A stretch of DNA of 27,426 nt from an uncultured Clostridia bacterium (GCA_934254725.1 CAKQLR010000023.1:1-27426); one strand, 5' to 3'; positions 1 to 8,285 are shown, counted from the first letter of the stretch. Numbers and translations are program-made. Notes: generated from the sequence alone by a model not told the origin.

Positions 1-247
1 TTATGCGTATTGTTTTTTTGCGGGAGATATTTATACCTTTTACAACCCCTCCCGAAATATTCACGTCCGTATCGGAAAGATTGTGAAGAAGCACGGAAAG
101 AAACGCAACGTCGTATGTCAGAGACAACCTCGATTTCTGCCCGCACAACTCTTTTATGGCAAAACACAATCCGCAATAACATGCGTTATAAAGCGTTTCG
201 TCTTTTTTATACAAATACGGCTCGTCCGTCCTGATGTATCCGAACAC
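1..247 (-). CDS. DUF5685-family protein, N-terminal part, cut by window edge
   Basis: This is an open frame of 82 codons running off the left edge without a stop. It starts at a GTG one codon after the trpS stop, in the same frame. The end of trpS supplies a Shine-Dalgarno AGGAAG about 6 bases before that GTG, which fixes the start. The translation begins VFGYIRTDEPYLYKKDETLY, then ACYCGLCFAIKELCGQKSRL and SLTYDVAFLSVLLHNLS. This is the start pattern of the DUF5685 family: MFGYV, a YCGLC cysteine motif, then a TYDxxFLxxLL segment. The cysteines suggest a metal site, but the function of the family is unknown to me. It is probably translated from the ftsZ-trpS transcript. It could be missed by gene callers because of the GTG start and the edge truncation. 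Confidence 0.72.
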   Translation of the reverse strand, partial: MFGYIRTDEPYLYKKDETLYNACYCGLCFAIKELCGQKSRLSLTYDVAFLSVLLHNLSDTDVNISGGVVKGINISRKKTIRI

Positions 248-250
248 TTT

Positions 251-1264
251 TTACTTCCTGTCGGGGGAATAGAGCCCCACCTTTCTGTAAACTTTTGAAA
301 GAGTTTTATTTGCAAGATAGTTTGCCGTTTCCGCACCGCGTGTCATAATTCCGTCAAGATAAGCTTTATCTTTAAGAATTCTCTCCTTTTCTTCCTTTAT
401 CGGAACGATTTTATCCGAAACGGCTTCGCCCACGGCTATTTTAAACTCACCGTAGCCCTTGCCTTCAAATTCCTTCTGCGTTTCCTCTACCGTTTTGTTC
501 GTAAACACGGAGTAAATGTTTATCAAATTACTTACGCCCGGCTTATCTTCGCTTAAAACAATCGAATTATCGCTGTCCGTAACGGCGCGTTTGAATTTGC
601 GGATAATAGTATCTCTGTCGTCTTCGAGCGATATAAACGCATTTTCGTTTTCGTCGCTCTTGCTCATTTTGTATTGAGGCTCCTGCAAACTCATTATTCT
701 CGCGCCTACCTTCGGGATATACCCTTCGGGAACGACGAACGTAGGAGAATATCTGTTGTTAAACCTCATGGCAAGGTCTCTTGCAATTTCAAGGTGTTGC
801 TTTTGATCGGAACCTACGGGAACTATATCCGTTTGATATAAAAGAATATCAGCAGCCATCAATACGGGGTAATCCATCAGCCCCATATTAACGTTATCGG
901 CGTGTCTGAGAGATTTGTCCTTAAACTGCGTCATTCTCGCCATTTCACCGGTATACGTTATGGTGTTCAGTATCCAGGTGAGTTCCGCATGAGCGGGAAC
1001 ATGCGATTGCATAAACAAAACGCATTTATCGGGATTTATGCCGCATGCCAGATATAAAGCAAGAAGGTCGAGACTCCTCGCCCTTAAATCCTTAGGTTCG
1101 CGCTTTACCGTCAGACAGTGTAAATCGGCTATTGAATAAATGCAGTTGTAATCGTCCTGCAAAGCCACCCAGTTTTTTATAGCTCCGAGATAGTTGCCGA
1201 TAGTAGGAATTCCGCTCGGCTGAGCCGCGCTGAATAAAGTTTTTTTATCCTTGTCGAATTGCAT
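251..1264 (-). CDS. trpS: Tryptophanyl-tRNA synthetase
   Basis: TrpRS (class Ic) charges tRNA-Trp with tryptophan in the cytoplasm using ATP. The protein has 337 residues, normal for bacterial TrpRS. The class I HIGH-type signature appears as PSGIPTIGNYLGA (residues 16-28, TIGN at 21-24). The GSDQKQH segment at 151-157 and the KMSKS loop at 199-203 are intact. The ATG start has AGGTG about 5 bases upstream. Only 26 bases separate it from ftsZ, with no terminator or recognisable promoter between, so it is probably the distal gene of the murA-ftsQ-ftsA-ftsZ transcript. No T-box or trp leader fits in that gap, so tryptophan-dependent control of this copy is not apparent. Linkage of trpS to ftsZ is unusual. 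Confidence 0.97.
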   Translation of the reverse strand: MQFDKDKKTLFSAAQPSGIPTIGNYLGAIKNWVALQDDYNCIYSIADLHCLTVKREPKDLRARSLDLLALYLACGINPDKCVLFMQSHVPAHAELTWILNTITYTGEMARMTQFKDKSLRHADNVNMGLMDYPVLMAADILLYQTDIVPVGSDQKQHLEIARDLAMRFNNRYSPTFVVPEGYIPKVGARIMSLQEPQYKMSKSDENENAFISLEDDRDTIIRKFKRAVTDSDNSIVLSEDKPGVSNLINIYSVFTNKTVEETQKEFEGKGYGEFKIAVGEAVSDKIVPIKEEKERILKDKAYLDGIMTRGAETANYLANKTLSKVYRKVGLYSPDRK

Positions 1265-1290
1265 AACACACCTATGTATCTGAAATGATT

Positions 1291-2460
1291 TTACTTTTTA
1301 CCGAAGAGTTTTTTTACAAACGACGGAAGTTCTTTATTATCTCTTTGCTTATTTGTTTGCTCGAAATCAACTTCTTCCTCTTCGGGCTGAGCGTAAACTT
1401 CCGGTTCGGGTTGCGGTTGTTCGGGCTCTGCAGGCTCGGTTTTATTCTTCTTCATAAGAATTTCAAACGCCTGCATGGGGTTCGCCTTTGCATCTTCCTC
1501 TTCTTCTTTTCTTTGTTCGCCTTCGAAACCGGTAGCTATAACGGTTATGTCGATTTCTTCGGAAAGATCGAAGTCGATATTCGCACCGAAAATTATGTTG
1601 GCGCTCTCGTCAACCACGCTCTGAACGAGCCTTGCAGCCTCGTTTACCTGACCGATAGTCAGGTCTCTGCCGCCCGTAACGTTAATAATTACGCCGTGAG
1701 CGCCCTCTATCGTGGTTTCGAGAAGAGGACTTGAAACAGCTTGGCGAACAGCTTCGATTATGCGGTTTTCGCCTTTTGCTCTGCCCCTGCCCATATGAGC
1801 AAGCCCCTGATTTTGTATAATCGTTTTTACATCTGCAAAGTCAAGATTGATAAGAGCGGGAGTAGCGATAAGATCAGCTATACCGCATATACCCTGACGA
1901 AGATTATCGTCCGCAACTTTTAACGCGTCAAGCATCGGCGTATCCGCGGAAAGCGTCTGTATGAGCTTGTCGTTAGGAATTATTATAAGGGTATCTACAT
2001 ATTTTTTAAGATTGCTTATACCGATAGCTGCGTTTTCCTGCCTTTTCCTGCCCTCGAATGCAAAAGGCTTTGTAACAACGGCAACGGTAAGACAGCCTTT
2101 TTCCTTAGCTATTTTTGCAATTACGGGAGCTGCGCCGGTACCTGTTCCTCCGCCCATTCCTGCGGCTATAAACAGGAGGTTAACGCCCTCGCACATTTCT
2201 TCGAGTTCTTTTCTGTTTTCCTCCGCAGCCCTCTCGCCGAGTTCGGGGTCGGAACCTGCGCCTAATCCCTGCGTTGCGTCCTGACCGATCTGAATTATAT
2301 TTTCCGCCTTGGATAAAATAAGCGGTTGTTTATCTGTATTTATCGCATAGAAATCCGCGCTCTGAATGCCGGATTCTATCATTCTGTTAATTGCGTTGTT
2401 GCCTGCTCCGCCCACGCCTACCACGCGGATTTTAGCAAAATTCATCGAGCTGTCAAACAT
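1291..2460 (-). CDS. ftsZ: Cell division protein FtsZ
   Basis: FtsZ is the tubulin-like GTPase that forms the Z ring. The 389-residue protein has the N-terminal nucleotide-binding segment VVGVGGAGNNAINRM, the tubulin signature GGGTGTG at residues 103-109, and the T7 synergy loop NLDFADVKTII near 205-215 that completes the GTPase site of the next subunit. After about residue 318 comes an acidic and Pro/Glu-rich linker, then a conserved C-terminal peptide LPSFVKKLFGKK, which would bind FtsA, SepF or other partners. The terminal FGKK tail is basic. The gene starts three bases after the ftsA stop, with AAGGAG in the last ftsA codons as its ribosome binding site, so the two genes are translationally linked. 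All key residues look intact. Confidence 0.99.
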   Translation of the reverse strand: MFDSSMNFAKIRVVGVGGAGNNAINRMIESGIQSADFYAINTDKQPLILSKAENIIQIGQDATQGLGAGSDPELGERAAEENRKELEEMCEGVNLLFIAAGMGGGTGTGAAPVIAKIAKEKGCLTVAVVTKPFAFEGRKRQENAAIGISNLKKYVDTLIIIPNDKLIQTLSADTPMLDALKVADDNLRQGICGIADLIATPALINLDFADVKTIIQNQGLAHMGRGRAKGENRIIEAVRQAVSSPLLETTIEGAHGVIINVTGGRDLTIGQVNEAARLVQSVVDESANIIFGANIDFDLSEEIDITVIATGFEGEQRKEEEEDAKANPMQAFEILMKKNKTEPAEPEQPQPEPEVYAQPEEEEVDFEQTNKQRDNKELPSFVKKLFGKK

Positions 2461-2463
2461 AAT

Positions 2464-3600
2464 TTAATTTTTCTCCTTTAGTAAATTTTTGTCGCTTAGC
2501 GCAACATCCATAAGGCTGAACACGGATGAGTTAATCGGTTTATCGAAGAGCGGAAGATCGGGAGAAATGCACTTAACTATCGCGCCGAGCCTGCCCGAAA
2601 GATATTCTTTCGCACCTCTTATGTAGCTTATACCGCCACCCGTGAGATAAATGGTAATGTTGCCGTTGTAATTAAGAACCCCTTCTTCTATACAATTCGC
2701 GGTTTGCTCGGCTATCGCGTCGAGCACTTCCTTTACGGAAGCGTTAACGTCGGAAACCGAAGCGGAATACAGTTTGTTTTCATCCTCTATTTCGTACTTT
2801 GCCGACGAAAAAGGATTATATCCGATATTTACCGTGCGTTTCATTTTCTCAGAAACTGCGAACGGCAGATTAAAATCGTTTAAAAGTTTTGCGGTTACGT
2901 ATCCCCCGCCGAGAGAGAACGATTTATCAAAAAGAATACCGTCCCCCGAAAAATATGTGAAAGTTGAAGATAAATATCCTACGTCGAGCAATATTCCCCC
3001 TTTGTCCCTTTCGTACGGCGGGAACAGATAGAGCACTTCGGCAAGCGAGGCCGGGAAATACTCCGTTTTAGTTATTCCGTTCGAGCGAAGAGCAGCCCCT
3101 ACAATCTTCAAAAACGACGTAAGGCAAAGGGTAAAGCTCAGAAAACCGCCGAGCGTATCCGAAACTTCGCCTACGGGAGCACTTACCTTTCTGTTACCGG
3201 AAAGAACGTAATTTACCGCAGAACGAGCAATAAGTTTGTGTTGATTAGACCTTGCCACAAACGCCGAATCGTAAAGTTTATTTACGTCCTCGTCGGTTAT
3301 TCTTTTCTTCTTTTGCAGAGAAATATTGAAGTATTTGCAATAGGTGACCGTGAATTCACCTGGAACGCCTACGTATAAAACGTCCGTCTTGTCCTTCATT
3401 ACGTCACCCGCTTTGCGTATCACCGTACCTACGGCTTTTTCAAATTCGGAAACATCGAAAAAAGCCTGATCGGAATATCCCGAATAGCTGACTTCCGCAG
3501 ACGATTTAATTATAAAAGTACCATTGAGACCTCTTTCCGCAACCATGAAATGCAGAGCGGACGAGCCTACGTCAAGTACCGCGGCGTATTTTTTACGCAT
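2464..3600 (-). CDS. ftsA: Divergent FtsA-like actin-family division protein
   Basis: FtsA is an actin-family ATPase that normally tethers FtsZ to the membrane. The 378-residue product has an N-terminal phosphate-1 motif (LDVGSSALHFMV), an SHS2/1C-like segment around 80-165 (YVGVPGEFTV, then a DEDVNKLY stretch and a PVGEVSDTLGGFL stretch), a phosphate-2 region (LLDVGYLSSTFTYF) and an adenosine motif (IYLTGGGISYIRGAKEYL). Position immediately before ftsZ and after ftsQ supports the assignment. Two oddities stand out. The phosphate-2 loop lacks the usual GGGTTD residues. The protein ends about 13 residues after the last conserved core segment (SVFSLMDVALSD), with no linker and no amphipathic C-terminal helix. 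ftsZ begins 3 bases later, so a hidden frameshifted tail is excluded. The ATG has GGAG 6 bases upstream. A PilM-like member of the superfamily is less likely given the context. Confidence 0.88.
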   Translation of the reverse strand: MRKKYAAVLDVGSSALHFMVAERGLNGTFIIKSSAEVSYSGYSDQAFFDVSEFEKAVGTVIRKAGDVMKDKTDVLYVGVPGEFTVTYCKYFNISLQKKKRITDEDVNKLYDSAFVARSNQHKLIARSAVNYVLSGNRKVSAPVGEVSDTLGGFLSFTLCLTSFLKIVGAALRSNGITKTEYFPASLAEVLYLFPPYERDKGGILLDVGYLSSTFTYFSGDGILFDKSFSLGGGYVTAKLLNDFNLPFAVSEKMKRTVNIGYNPFSSAKYEIEDENKLYSASVSDVNASVKEVLDAIAEQTANCIEEGVLNYNGNITIYLTGGGISYIRGAKEYLSGRLGAIVKCISPDLPLFDKPINSSVFSLMDVALSDKNLLKEKN

Positions 3601-3633
3601 ATATACTCCTTTTGAAACGCTTCCGTTTTTTAT

Positions 3634-4401
3634 CTATTCGTAATCTACTTTGTTGTTATCGACGGATGACGTGAATATGTTTATTTGTCTGTTTACCCTA
3701 TCCTCGCCCTCGAGCAAAAGGTAAACTCTTTTGAAAAGCTCGACCTTTTCGTCTGTAAGAATATTCGCTTCACTTATCGTAAAGGTCGCACCTTCTTTTG
3801 TTTTGACTATTATTCTGTTCCACTCGTGACGTTTTTCGGAATCGTCATAGCGTGAAACCGTAATTTTTTCTATCTCGTTTCGGGCGTCCGAAAGCGCAAA
3901 AACAAACTTTACGGCAGAAACGAACAGCTTGTCCTCACCGGAATACAAAGAGTTTGTTTTAAATTCCGGGACATCTCCGTCAACGGTAACGAGCGGTTTA
4001 CCGTCCGCCCTCGATTTGTTTTCGTTTTTCTCCGAAAGGACAAAACAGTTTTTGTCGAAAAATAAAAACTTGCCTTCTTTTTCTACGACAAAGGCTTCGT
4101 TTCTCTCCTCTATTTTAACCCTTATCTCGCGCGGATAATTCACCTTGATCTCTTTTACTTCAAAGTAAGGATATCCCGACAGATATGCGGCGACTTCCTC
4201 CTCCTTTATCGAAAAAGTGTTTTTACCGAGAAATGTATTAAGTTTTTCTTTAGCCACCGAAATCTCCTGCGCGGTTTCATCGCTGCAAACGGAATAATCC
4301 ACAATTACGTCTCCCACTGTAAAAATAAGCAAGAACGATATGACAAGAATAATCCCGAACAGCACCGACGCAATAACGGCAGCCGCTCTTTTATGTTTCA
4401 T
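3634..4401 (-). CDS. ftsQ: Cell division protein FtsQ/DivIB
   Basis: This is a bitopic divisome protein, 255 residues long, that in Bacillota works with FtsL and DivIC outside the membrane. It has a short basic N-terminus (MKHKRAAA), one membrane helix at about residues 8-30, then an extracytoplasmic POTRA-type domain at about 55-105 (NTFSIKEEEVAAYL, YPYFEVKEIKVNYPREIRVKI), followed by a beta domain that includes EKEGKFLFFDKNCFVLSE. The spacing and the YPxxIRVKIEER segment are typical of FtsQ/DivIB. The start codon overlaps the murA stop as ATGA (4 bases), so translation is coupled. It precedes ftsA by 33 bases. Sequence conservation of this family is low, so identification rests on topology, the POTRA pattern and position between murA and ftsA-ftsZ. 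Confidence 0.93.
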   Translation of the reverse strand: MKHKRAAAVIASVLFGIILVISFLLIFTVGDVIVDYSVCSDETAQEISVAKEKLNTFLGKNTFSIKEEEVAAYLSGYPYFEVKEIKVNYPREIRVKIEERNEAFVVEKEGKFLFFDKNCFVLSEKNENKSRADGKPLVTVDGDVPEFKTNSLYSGEDKLFVSAVKFVFALSDARNEIEKITVSRYDDSEKRHEWNRIIVKTKEGATFTISEANILTDEKVELFKRVYLLLEGEDRVNRQINIFTSSVDNNKVDYE

Positions 4402-5663
4402 TTATCCTCTCGTAATTCAATTCTCTTTACGTCGGCACCGAGCAATGAAAGCTTATCTTCAAAGCATTCATACCCTCTGTCCAGAAGTTCCGCATTTTTT
4501 ACAACGGAGCGACCCTCCGCTTTAAGGCAAGCGAGAACAAGCCCTGCGCCTCCGCGTAAATCTTCTGCAACGACATCCGAGCCGAGAAGACCTTTCACTC
4601 CGTTTATTATCGCCCGTCCTCCGTCTATGCGAATATCCGCCCCGAGTTTTTTCATCTGCTCTGCGGAAGCAAATCTTGAAGGAAAAACACCGTCCTCGAT
4701 AACGCTTTCCCCGTTTGCGACCGAAAGCAACGCGATAGTCTGTGATTGCATATCGGTAGGATAAGCGGGATAAGGCATAGCCTTTATTTGCGCTGCGGAA
4801 AACGGCGTTCCTTTCGCGTTTATATATATATTACCATTAAAAGCATATATTTTGCAAGCATTATTTCCCGATTTACGTACGAAAGAACAAATATTTTTTT
4901 CGGGAAAGGCATTCAGAACCACCTCGCCGCCGACAAGCGCCGCTGCATACAAAAAAGTTCCCGCTTCTATTCTATCCGGTATCGGGCAATAACTTATTCC
5001 TTTAAGCCTTTTATTTCCCTCTACAAAAAACGTCCTGCCTTTTGAAATTACACGTCCGCCGCAAGCGTTCAGAAACTTTTTTAAATCCATAACTTCGGGT
5101 TCTATCGCTGCGTTTTCTATAACCGTATCTCCGTGAGCGAAACAACCTGCTATCATTATGTTTTCCGTAACGCCTACCGACGGAAACGGCAGAACTATTT
5201 TCGCCCCGATAAGCTTTTCCGCCCTGCAAGAGACAAAGCCGTCTTCCTCCGTGATTTCCGCACCCATTTGTCTTAATGCATCGAGATGAATATTTATGGG
5301 CCTTTCGCCTATTCTGCAACCGCCGGGCAGCGGACAACGAGCATATCCAAAACGGGCAAGAATACCTCCGAGCATAAAAACGGAAGCCCTTACCGTCTTA
5401 AAAAGCTTTTCAGGAAACACCCCCGTATTCATACAGGAAGAATCAATCTCCACACCACCGTCTCTTTTTTGAAAATCACCGCCCATCTCTTTGATAATGG
5501 AAAGCAATATTTCCGTATCCGTAAACTTCGGAAAATCTTCAAAAAAACATTTGCCCCCTATAGCCGCCGCAGCGGAAATAAGCGGAAGCAGGGCGTTTTT
5601 AGCGCAATCTATCTTTACCTCTCCATAAAGTTTTCTCCCTCCCTCGATAACAAACGCGTCCAA
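4398..5663 (-). CDS. murA: UDP-N-acetylglucosamine 1-carboxyvinyltransferase (MurA)
   Basis: MurA transfers enolpyruvate from PEP to UDP-GlcNAc, the first committed step of peptidoglycan synthesis, in the cytoplasm. The protein has 421 residues, the family norm. The Lys-Asn pair of the active site is present at 22-23 (CAKNALLP). The catalytic-loop cysteine is C116 in LPGGCRIGERP, so the enzyme should be sensitive to fosfomycin. YPTDMQSQ and DLRGGAGLV (with the conserved Arg) follow. The start is TTG, eight bases after a perfect GGAGGT. An ATG lies 5 bases further upstream but is out of frame. The gene begins a new transcription unit after the ftsW terminator and overlaps ftsQ by 4 bases. A MurA/MurZ paralogue elsewhere in the genome is possible, as is common in Bacillota. 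Confidence 0.97.
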   Translation of the reverse strand: MDAFVIEGGRKLYGEVKIDCAKNALLPLISAAAAIGGKCFFEDFPKFTDTEILLSIIKEMGGDFQKRDGGVEIDSSCMNTGVFPEKLFKTVRASVFMLGGILARFGYARCPLPGGCRIGERPINIHLDALRQMGAEITEEDGFVSCRAEKLIGAKIVLPFPSVGVTENIMIAGCFAHGDTVIENAAIEPEVMDLKKFLNACGGRVISKGRTFFVEGNKRLKGISYCPIPDRIEAGTFLYAAALVGGEVVLNAFPEKNICSFVRKSGNNACKIYAFNGNIYINAKGTPFSAAQIKAMPYPAYPTDMQSQTIALLSVANGESVIEDGVFPSRFASAEQMKKLGADIRIDGGRAIINGVKGLLGSDVVAEDLRGGAGLVLACLKAEGRSVVKNAELLDRGYECFEDKLSLLGADVKRIELREDK

Positions 5664-5668
5664 AACAT
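5615..5668 (-). other. Short out-of-frame ORF overlapping the murA start
   Basis: An ATG lies 5 bases upstream of the TTG start of murA, in another frame. It opens 17 codons (MFWTRLLSREGENFMER) before a TAA inside murA. It sits only 3 bases from the GGAGGT ribosome binding site, too close for efficient initiation, while the TTG is 8 bases away. It is listed because it could mislead start calling or draw some ribosomes away from murA. I do not claim it makes a functional peptide. Confidence 0.25.
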
Positions 5669-5697
5669 TGCACCTCCGTTATAAAAACCTACGCGAT

Positions 5698-5727
5698 ATT
5701 GTACGCCGAAACGAAAATTTACGTTAA
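5698..5727 (-). promoter_or_regulatory. Candidate promoter of the murA-ftsQ-ftsA-ftsZ unit
   Basis: On the minus strand, TTAACG (5722-5727) lies 18 bases before TACAAT (5698-5703). Four of six positions match the -35 consensus and five of six the -10. It lies just after the ftsW terminator and about 35 bases before the murA TTG start, where a new promoter is expected. The -35 match is moderate. Confidence 0.5.
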
Positions 5728-5732
5728 ACGTG

Positions 5733-5760
5733 AAAAAACGCGCAGAGGTTTTCCGCGCGA
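5733..5760 (-). terminator. Intrinsic terminator after ftsW
   Basis: On the minus strand, CGCGCGG pairs with CTGCGCG (5753-5759 with 5739-5745) as a 7-bp stem with one G-T pair and a loop of about 7 bases, followed by six T. It lies about 20 bases downstream of the ftsW stop and separates murE-mraY-murD-ftsW from murA. Confidence 0.8.
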
Positions 5761-5778
5761 AATTCATTAAAAAACAGC

Positions 5779-6945
5779 TTATACCGAGTTCTTTGAGATA
5801 TTATACAAAACCCCGAAAGCCGCGGTAAACATTATTACGGAAGTATTTCCGCTGCTGACAAGAGGAAGAGGTATACCGGTAGGCGGAATACTCCCCGTTA
5901 CGACAAGTGCGTTTATTATCAATTGCAACGCATATACGAGAGTAATACCGAGGGCGAGAAGCGTTCCGTACAAGTCCTTCGATCTGACCGCCGTAAGAAT
6001 ACCTCGCCAGATCAATACGACACTAAGCGAAAGAAACAACGTAACCCCCACGAACCCCGTTTCTTCACCGATTACCGAAAGAATAAAATCGGATTCCGCA
6101 AACGGCAAAAAAGCATACTTCTGTCTTGAATTAAAAAGCCCCACACCGAAGAAGCCGCCCGAGCCGAGCGCGTACAGCGACTGAATGAGCTGGTACCCTT
6201 CGCCCTTCGGCGACGCCCACGGATCGAGAAATGCAGAAAGTCTTTTAAGCCTGTACGGTTCCATAATAATCAGAACGGGAACTAAAGCTATTACCGGAAC
6301 AATCATAAGCAAAATTCGCTTTAACGGCGCGCCCGCAAAGAATAAAAAGCCGAGCATCACCCCGCCGATAAGCATTGTAACCGACATATTCGGCTCTGCG
6401 ATAACCAACAAGCATATCGCACCGCCCGCGAGTATTACGGGCAGGATACCCTTAATTGAATTCACTCTGTCGGGATTTTTCGCAAAATAACCGGCAGCAA
6501 AAAATACGAACGCAAATTTAGCTATCTCAGACGGCTGAAAACTGAAAGACGCAACGCCTATCCATCTTTTCGAGCCATAACTCTCCACACCGATACCGGG
6601 AACGAATACGAGGGCGAGCATTACCACAGAAGCAATAACCGGATATATTCCCGCTTTTTGATATTTTCGATAATCGAAAAAACAGGTAAACACCATTACT
6701 GCCAGCCCTACTAAAACACCTAAAATCTGTTTTCTGAAAAAGAAAAGTTCGTCGCCGTAAGTGTTCTTTGCCGTATAGCTTCCCGCAGAGTATACGGCAA
6801 CCGTTCCGAGAAGAGAAATAACACTCACGATTATCGGAATAAGAATGTCTCCGCGATTTTTTTTCGTATCGTTCAGTCTGGTATGTACAAAAATATTTGT
6901 TCCCGTTTGATTTTCACGACGGGATAAATTATTACGTTTTGCCAT
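5779..6945 (-). CDS. ftsW: SEDS peptidoglycan glycosyltransferase FtsW
   Basis: This is a polytopic SEDS-family protein of 388 residues that polymerises lipid II glycan at the septum with its partner class B PBP, probably the FtsI of this cluster. About ten hydrophobic helices are visible after a basic N-terminal stretch of about 33 residues. Family signatures include SYGSKRWIGVASFSFQPSEIAKF, then FAESDFILSVIGEETGFVG, which carries the essential acidic loop, and near the C-terminus GSIPPTGIPLPLVSSGNTSV. In the last motif the common SxGGSS is SSGNTS. The start overlaps the murD stop by one base (TAATG) with no clear ribosome binding site, suggesting reinitiation. RodA is the alternative, but the murD-ftsW context favours FtsW. 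A terminator follows. Confidence 0.94.
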   Translation of the reverse strand: MAKRNNLSRRENQTGTNIFVHTRLNDTKKNRGDILIPIIVSVISLLGTVAVYSAGSYTAKNTYGDELFFFRKQILGVLVGLAVMVFTCFFDYRKYQKAGIYPVIASVVMLALVFVPGIGVESYGSKRWIGVASFSFQPSEIAKFAFVFFAAGYFAKNPDRVNSIKGILPVILAGGAICLLVIAEPNMSVTMLIGGVMLGFLFFAGAPLKRILLMIVPVIALVPVLIIMEPYRLKRLSAFLDPWASPKGEGYQLIQSLYALGSGGFFGVGLFNSRQKYAFLPFAESDFILSVIGEETGFVGVTLFLSLSVVLIWRGILTAVRSKDLYGTLLALGITLVYALQLIINALVVTGSIPPTGIPLPLVSSGNTSVIMFTAAFGVLYNISKNSV

Positions 6946-8285
6946 TAAAACGCATTCACGATTTCAGCGAACTTATCGCCGCGTTCTTCGTAGCCCGAAA
7001 ACTCGTCGAAACTCGCGCAAGCGGGGCTGAGTAAAACATTTTCACCTGCTTTACTCTCGTTTTTTGCGAGATTTACCGCCGAAAAAAGGGTGGTTGCTAT
7101 ACACACGTTTTCATATGAAGCCTTTTCCGCACTTTTTAGCATCTTATAACGGGTTTCGCCGTACAGAATTACTTTTTCGATATTCAACTCCTTAAGCTTT
7201 TCAAACAGCATGTCGTATGACTGCTCCTTATCTTTACCGCCGAGAAGCAATACAGTCTTTCCGTTCATTGTATTAAGCGCGTTCAAAGTAGAATCGACGT
7301 TGGTCGCTTTTGAATCGTTAAAGTATTTTACGCCGTCCAATTCTCTGATAAATTCTATCCTGTGACGTATGCCTTTAAACCCGATAATCCCTTCTGCTAT
7401 AAGATTATTTTCGATTTTCATACACTTACATACAGCAACTGTGGCGAGGGCATTCAAAAGGTTGTGTTCTCCCCCGCAGGGTAACAGATTTTTACTGAAT
7501 ATCTCCTCCCCCATATAGCAAATCATATCCCCGTCAACGTATGCGCCGTCAACCTTCTCCTTTGCCGAAAACCACACAACTTTTGCTTTTGTCTTATCCT
7601 TGAAACCTCTTACAACGAAATCGTCGTAACCTAAAACCGCATACTCGCTTTCCTTTTGATTAAGAATAATTTTACTTTTCAGGTATATGTAGTTTTGCAT
7701 GTTGTAGTGCCTTATGAGGTGATCTTCCGAAATATTCGTAACCACGGCGATATGCGGACAAAAAGCTTGCGTTGTTTCGAGCTGAAAACTGGACACCTCA
7801 GTTACGGCAACCGTTCCCGGATTATATTTTTCCATTTCTCTCGTAAACGGCACGCCTATATTCCCCACTTTAAAGTTTTCTATATTCGCCTTGGATAATA
7901 CCTCGGAAATCATCGTACACACTGTGGTTTTTCCATTTGTTCCCGTCACGCCGATTATCGGGCAATTCGAATACAAATACCCCAATTCAAGCTCACCTAT
8001 TATTCTTTTCCCGAGTCGCTTCGCACATACAGGTATTCTGTTATCGATTGGTATTCCGGGAGAAAGCACTAACACATCTGTACTTTTAAGCTTTTCTTCT
8101 ATCTGATCCCTTTCTACCTTTTCGGCTCCAAGCCCCGAAAGCAGCTCGAAAGCTTTAGACGTTTTTTCGTTTTCTATTTCGTCAACGATATAAACCTTTG
8201 CCCCGTGCGACAGTAAAAAACTTGTAGCCGAAATACCGCTTTTAGATACGCCCGCAACCATAAACGTGTTGTTTTTTAAATACAT
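6945..8285 (-). CDS. murD: UDP-N-acetylmuramoyl-L-alanine--D-glutamate ligase (MurD)
   Basis: MurD adds D-glutamate to UDP-MurNAc-L-Ala with ATP, in the cytoplasm. The product has 446 residues, the usual size for the family. The N-terminal Rossmann-like UDP-binding domain starts MVAGVSKSGISA. The ATP-binding P-loop GVTGTNGKTT lies at about 112-121 in the central domain, followed by TEVSSFQLE and NISEDHL, typical of MurD. The C-terminal ligase domain has KYFNDSKATNVDSTLNAL and LLLGGKDKEQSYD. The substrate D-Glu would come from the murI product encoded upstream in this window. The ATG start has GGAGGG 7 bases upstream, and the gene shares one base with ftsW. It follows mraY by 15 bases. Confidence 0.97.
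   Translation of the reverse strand: MYLKNNTFMVAGVSKSGISATSFLLSHGAKVYIVDEIENEKTSKAFELLSGLGAEKVERDQIEEKLKSTDVLVLSPGIPIDNRIPVCAKRLGKRIIGELELGYLYSNCPIIGVTGTNGKTTVCTMISEVLSKANIENFKVGNIGVPFTREMEKYNPGTVAVTEVSSFQLETTQAFCPHIAVVTNISEDHLIRHYNMQNYIYLKSKIILNQKESEYAVLGYDDFVVRGFKDKTKAKVVWFSAKEKVDGAYVDGDMICYMGEEIFSKNLLPCGGEHNLLNALATVAVCKCMKIENNLIAEGIIGFKGIRHRIEFIRELDGVKYFNDSKATNVDSTLNALNTMNGKTVLLLGGKDKEQSYDMLFEKLKELNIEKVILYGETRYKMLKSAEKASYENVCIATTLFSAVNLAKNESKAGENVLLSPACASFDEFSGYEERGDKFAEIVNAF

Noticed and set aside
1265..1290. T-box or trp leader before trpS
   Set aside because: Only 26 bases lie between ftsZ and trpS, far too short for such a leader.
1285..1734. Plus-strand open frame of 149 codons opposite ftsZ
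   Set aside because: It lies wholly within ftsZ on the other strand, has no ribosome binding site and no family motifs. FtsZ motifs are complete on the minus strand.
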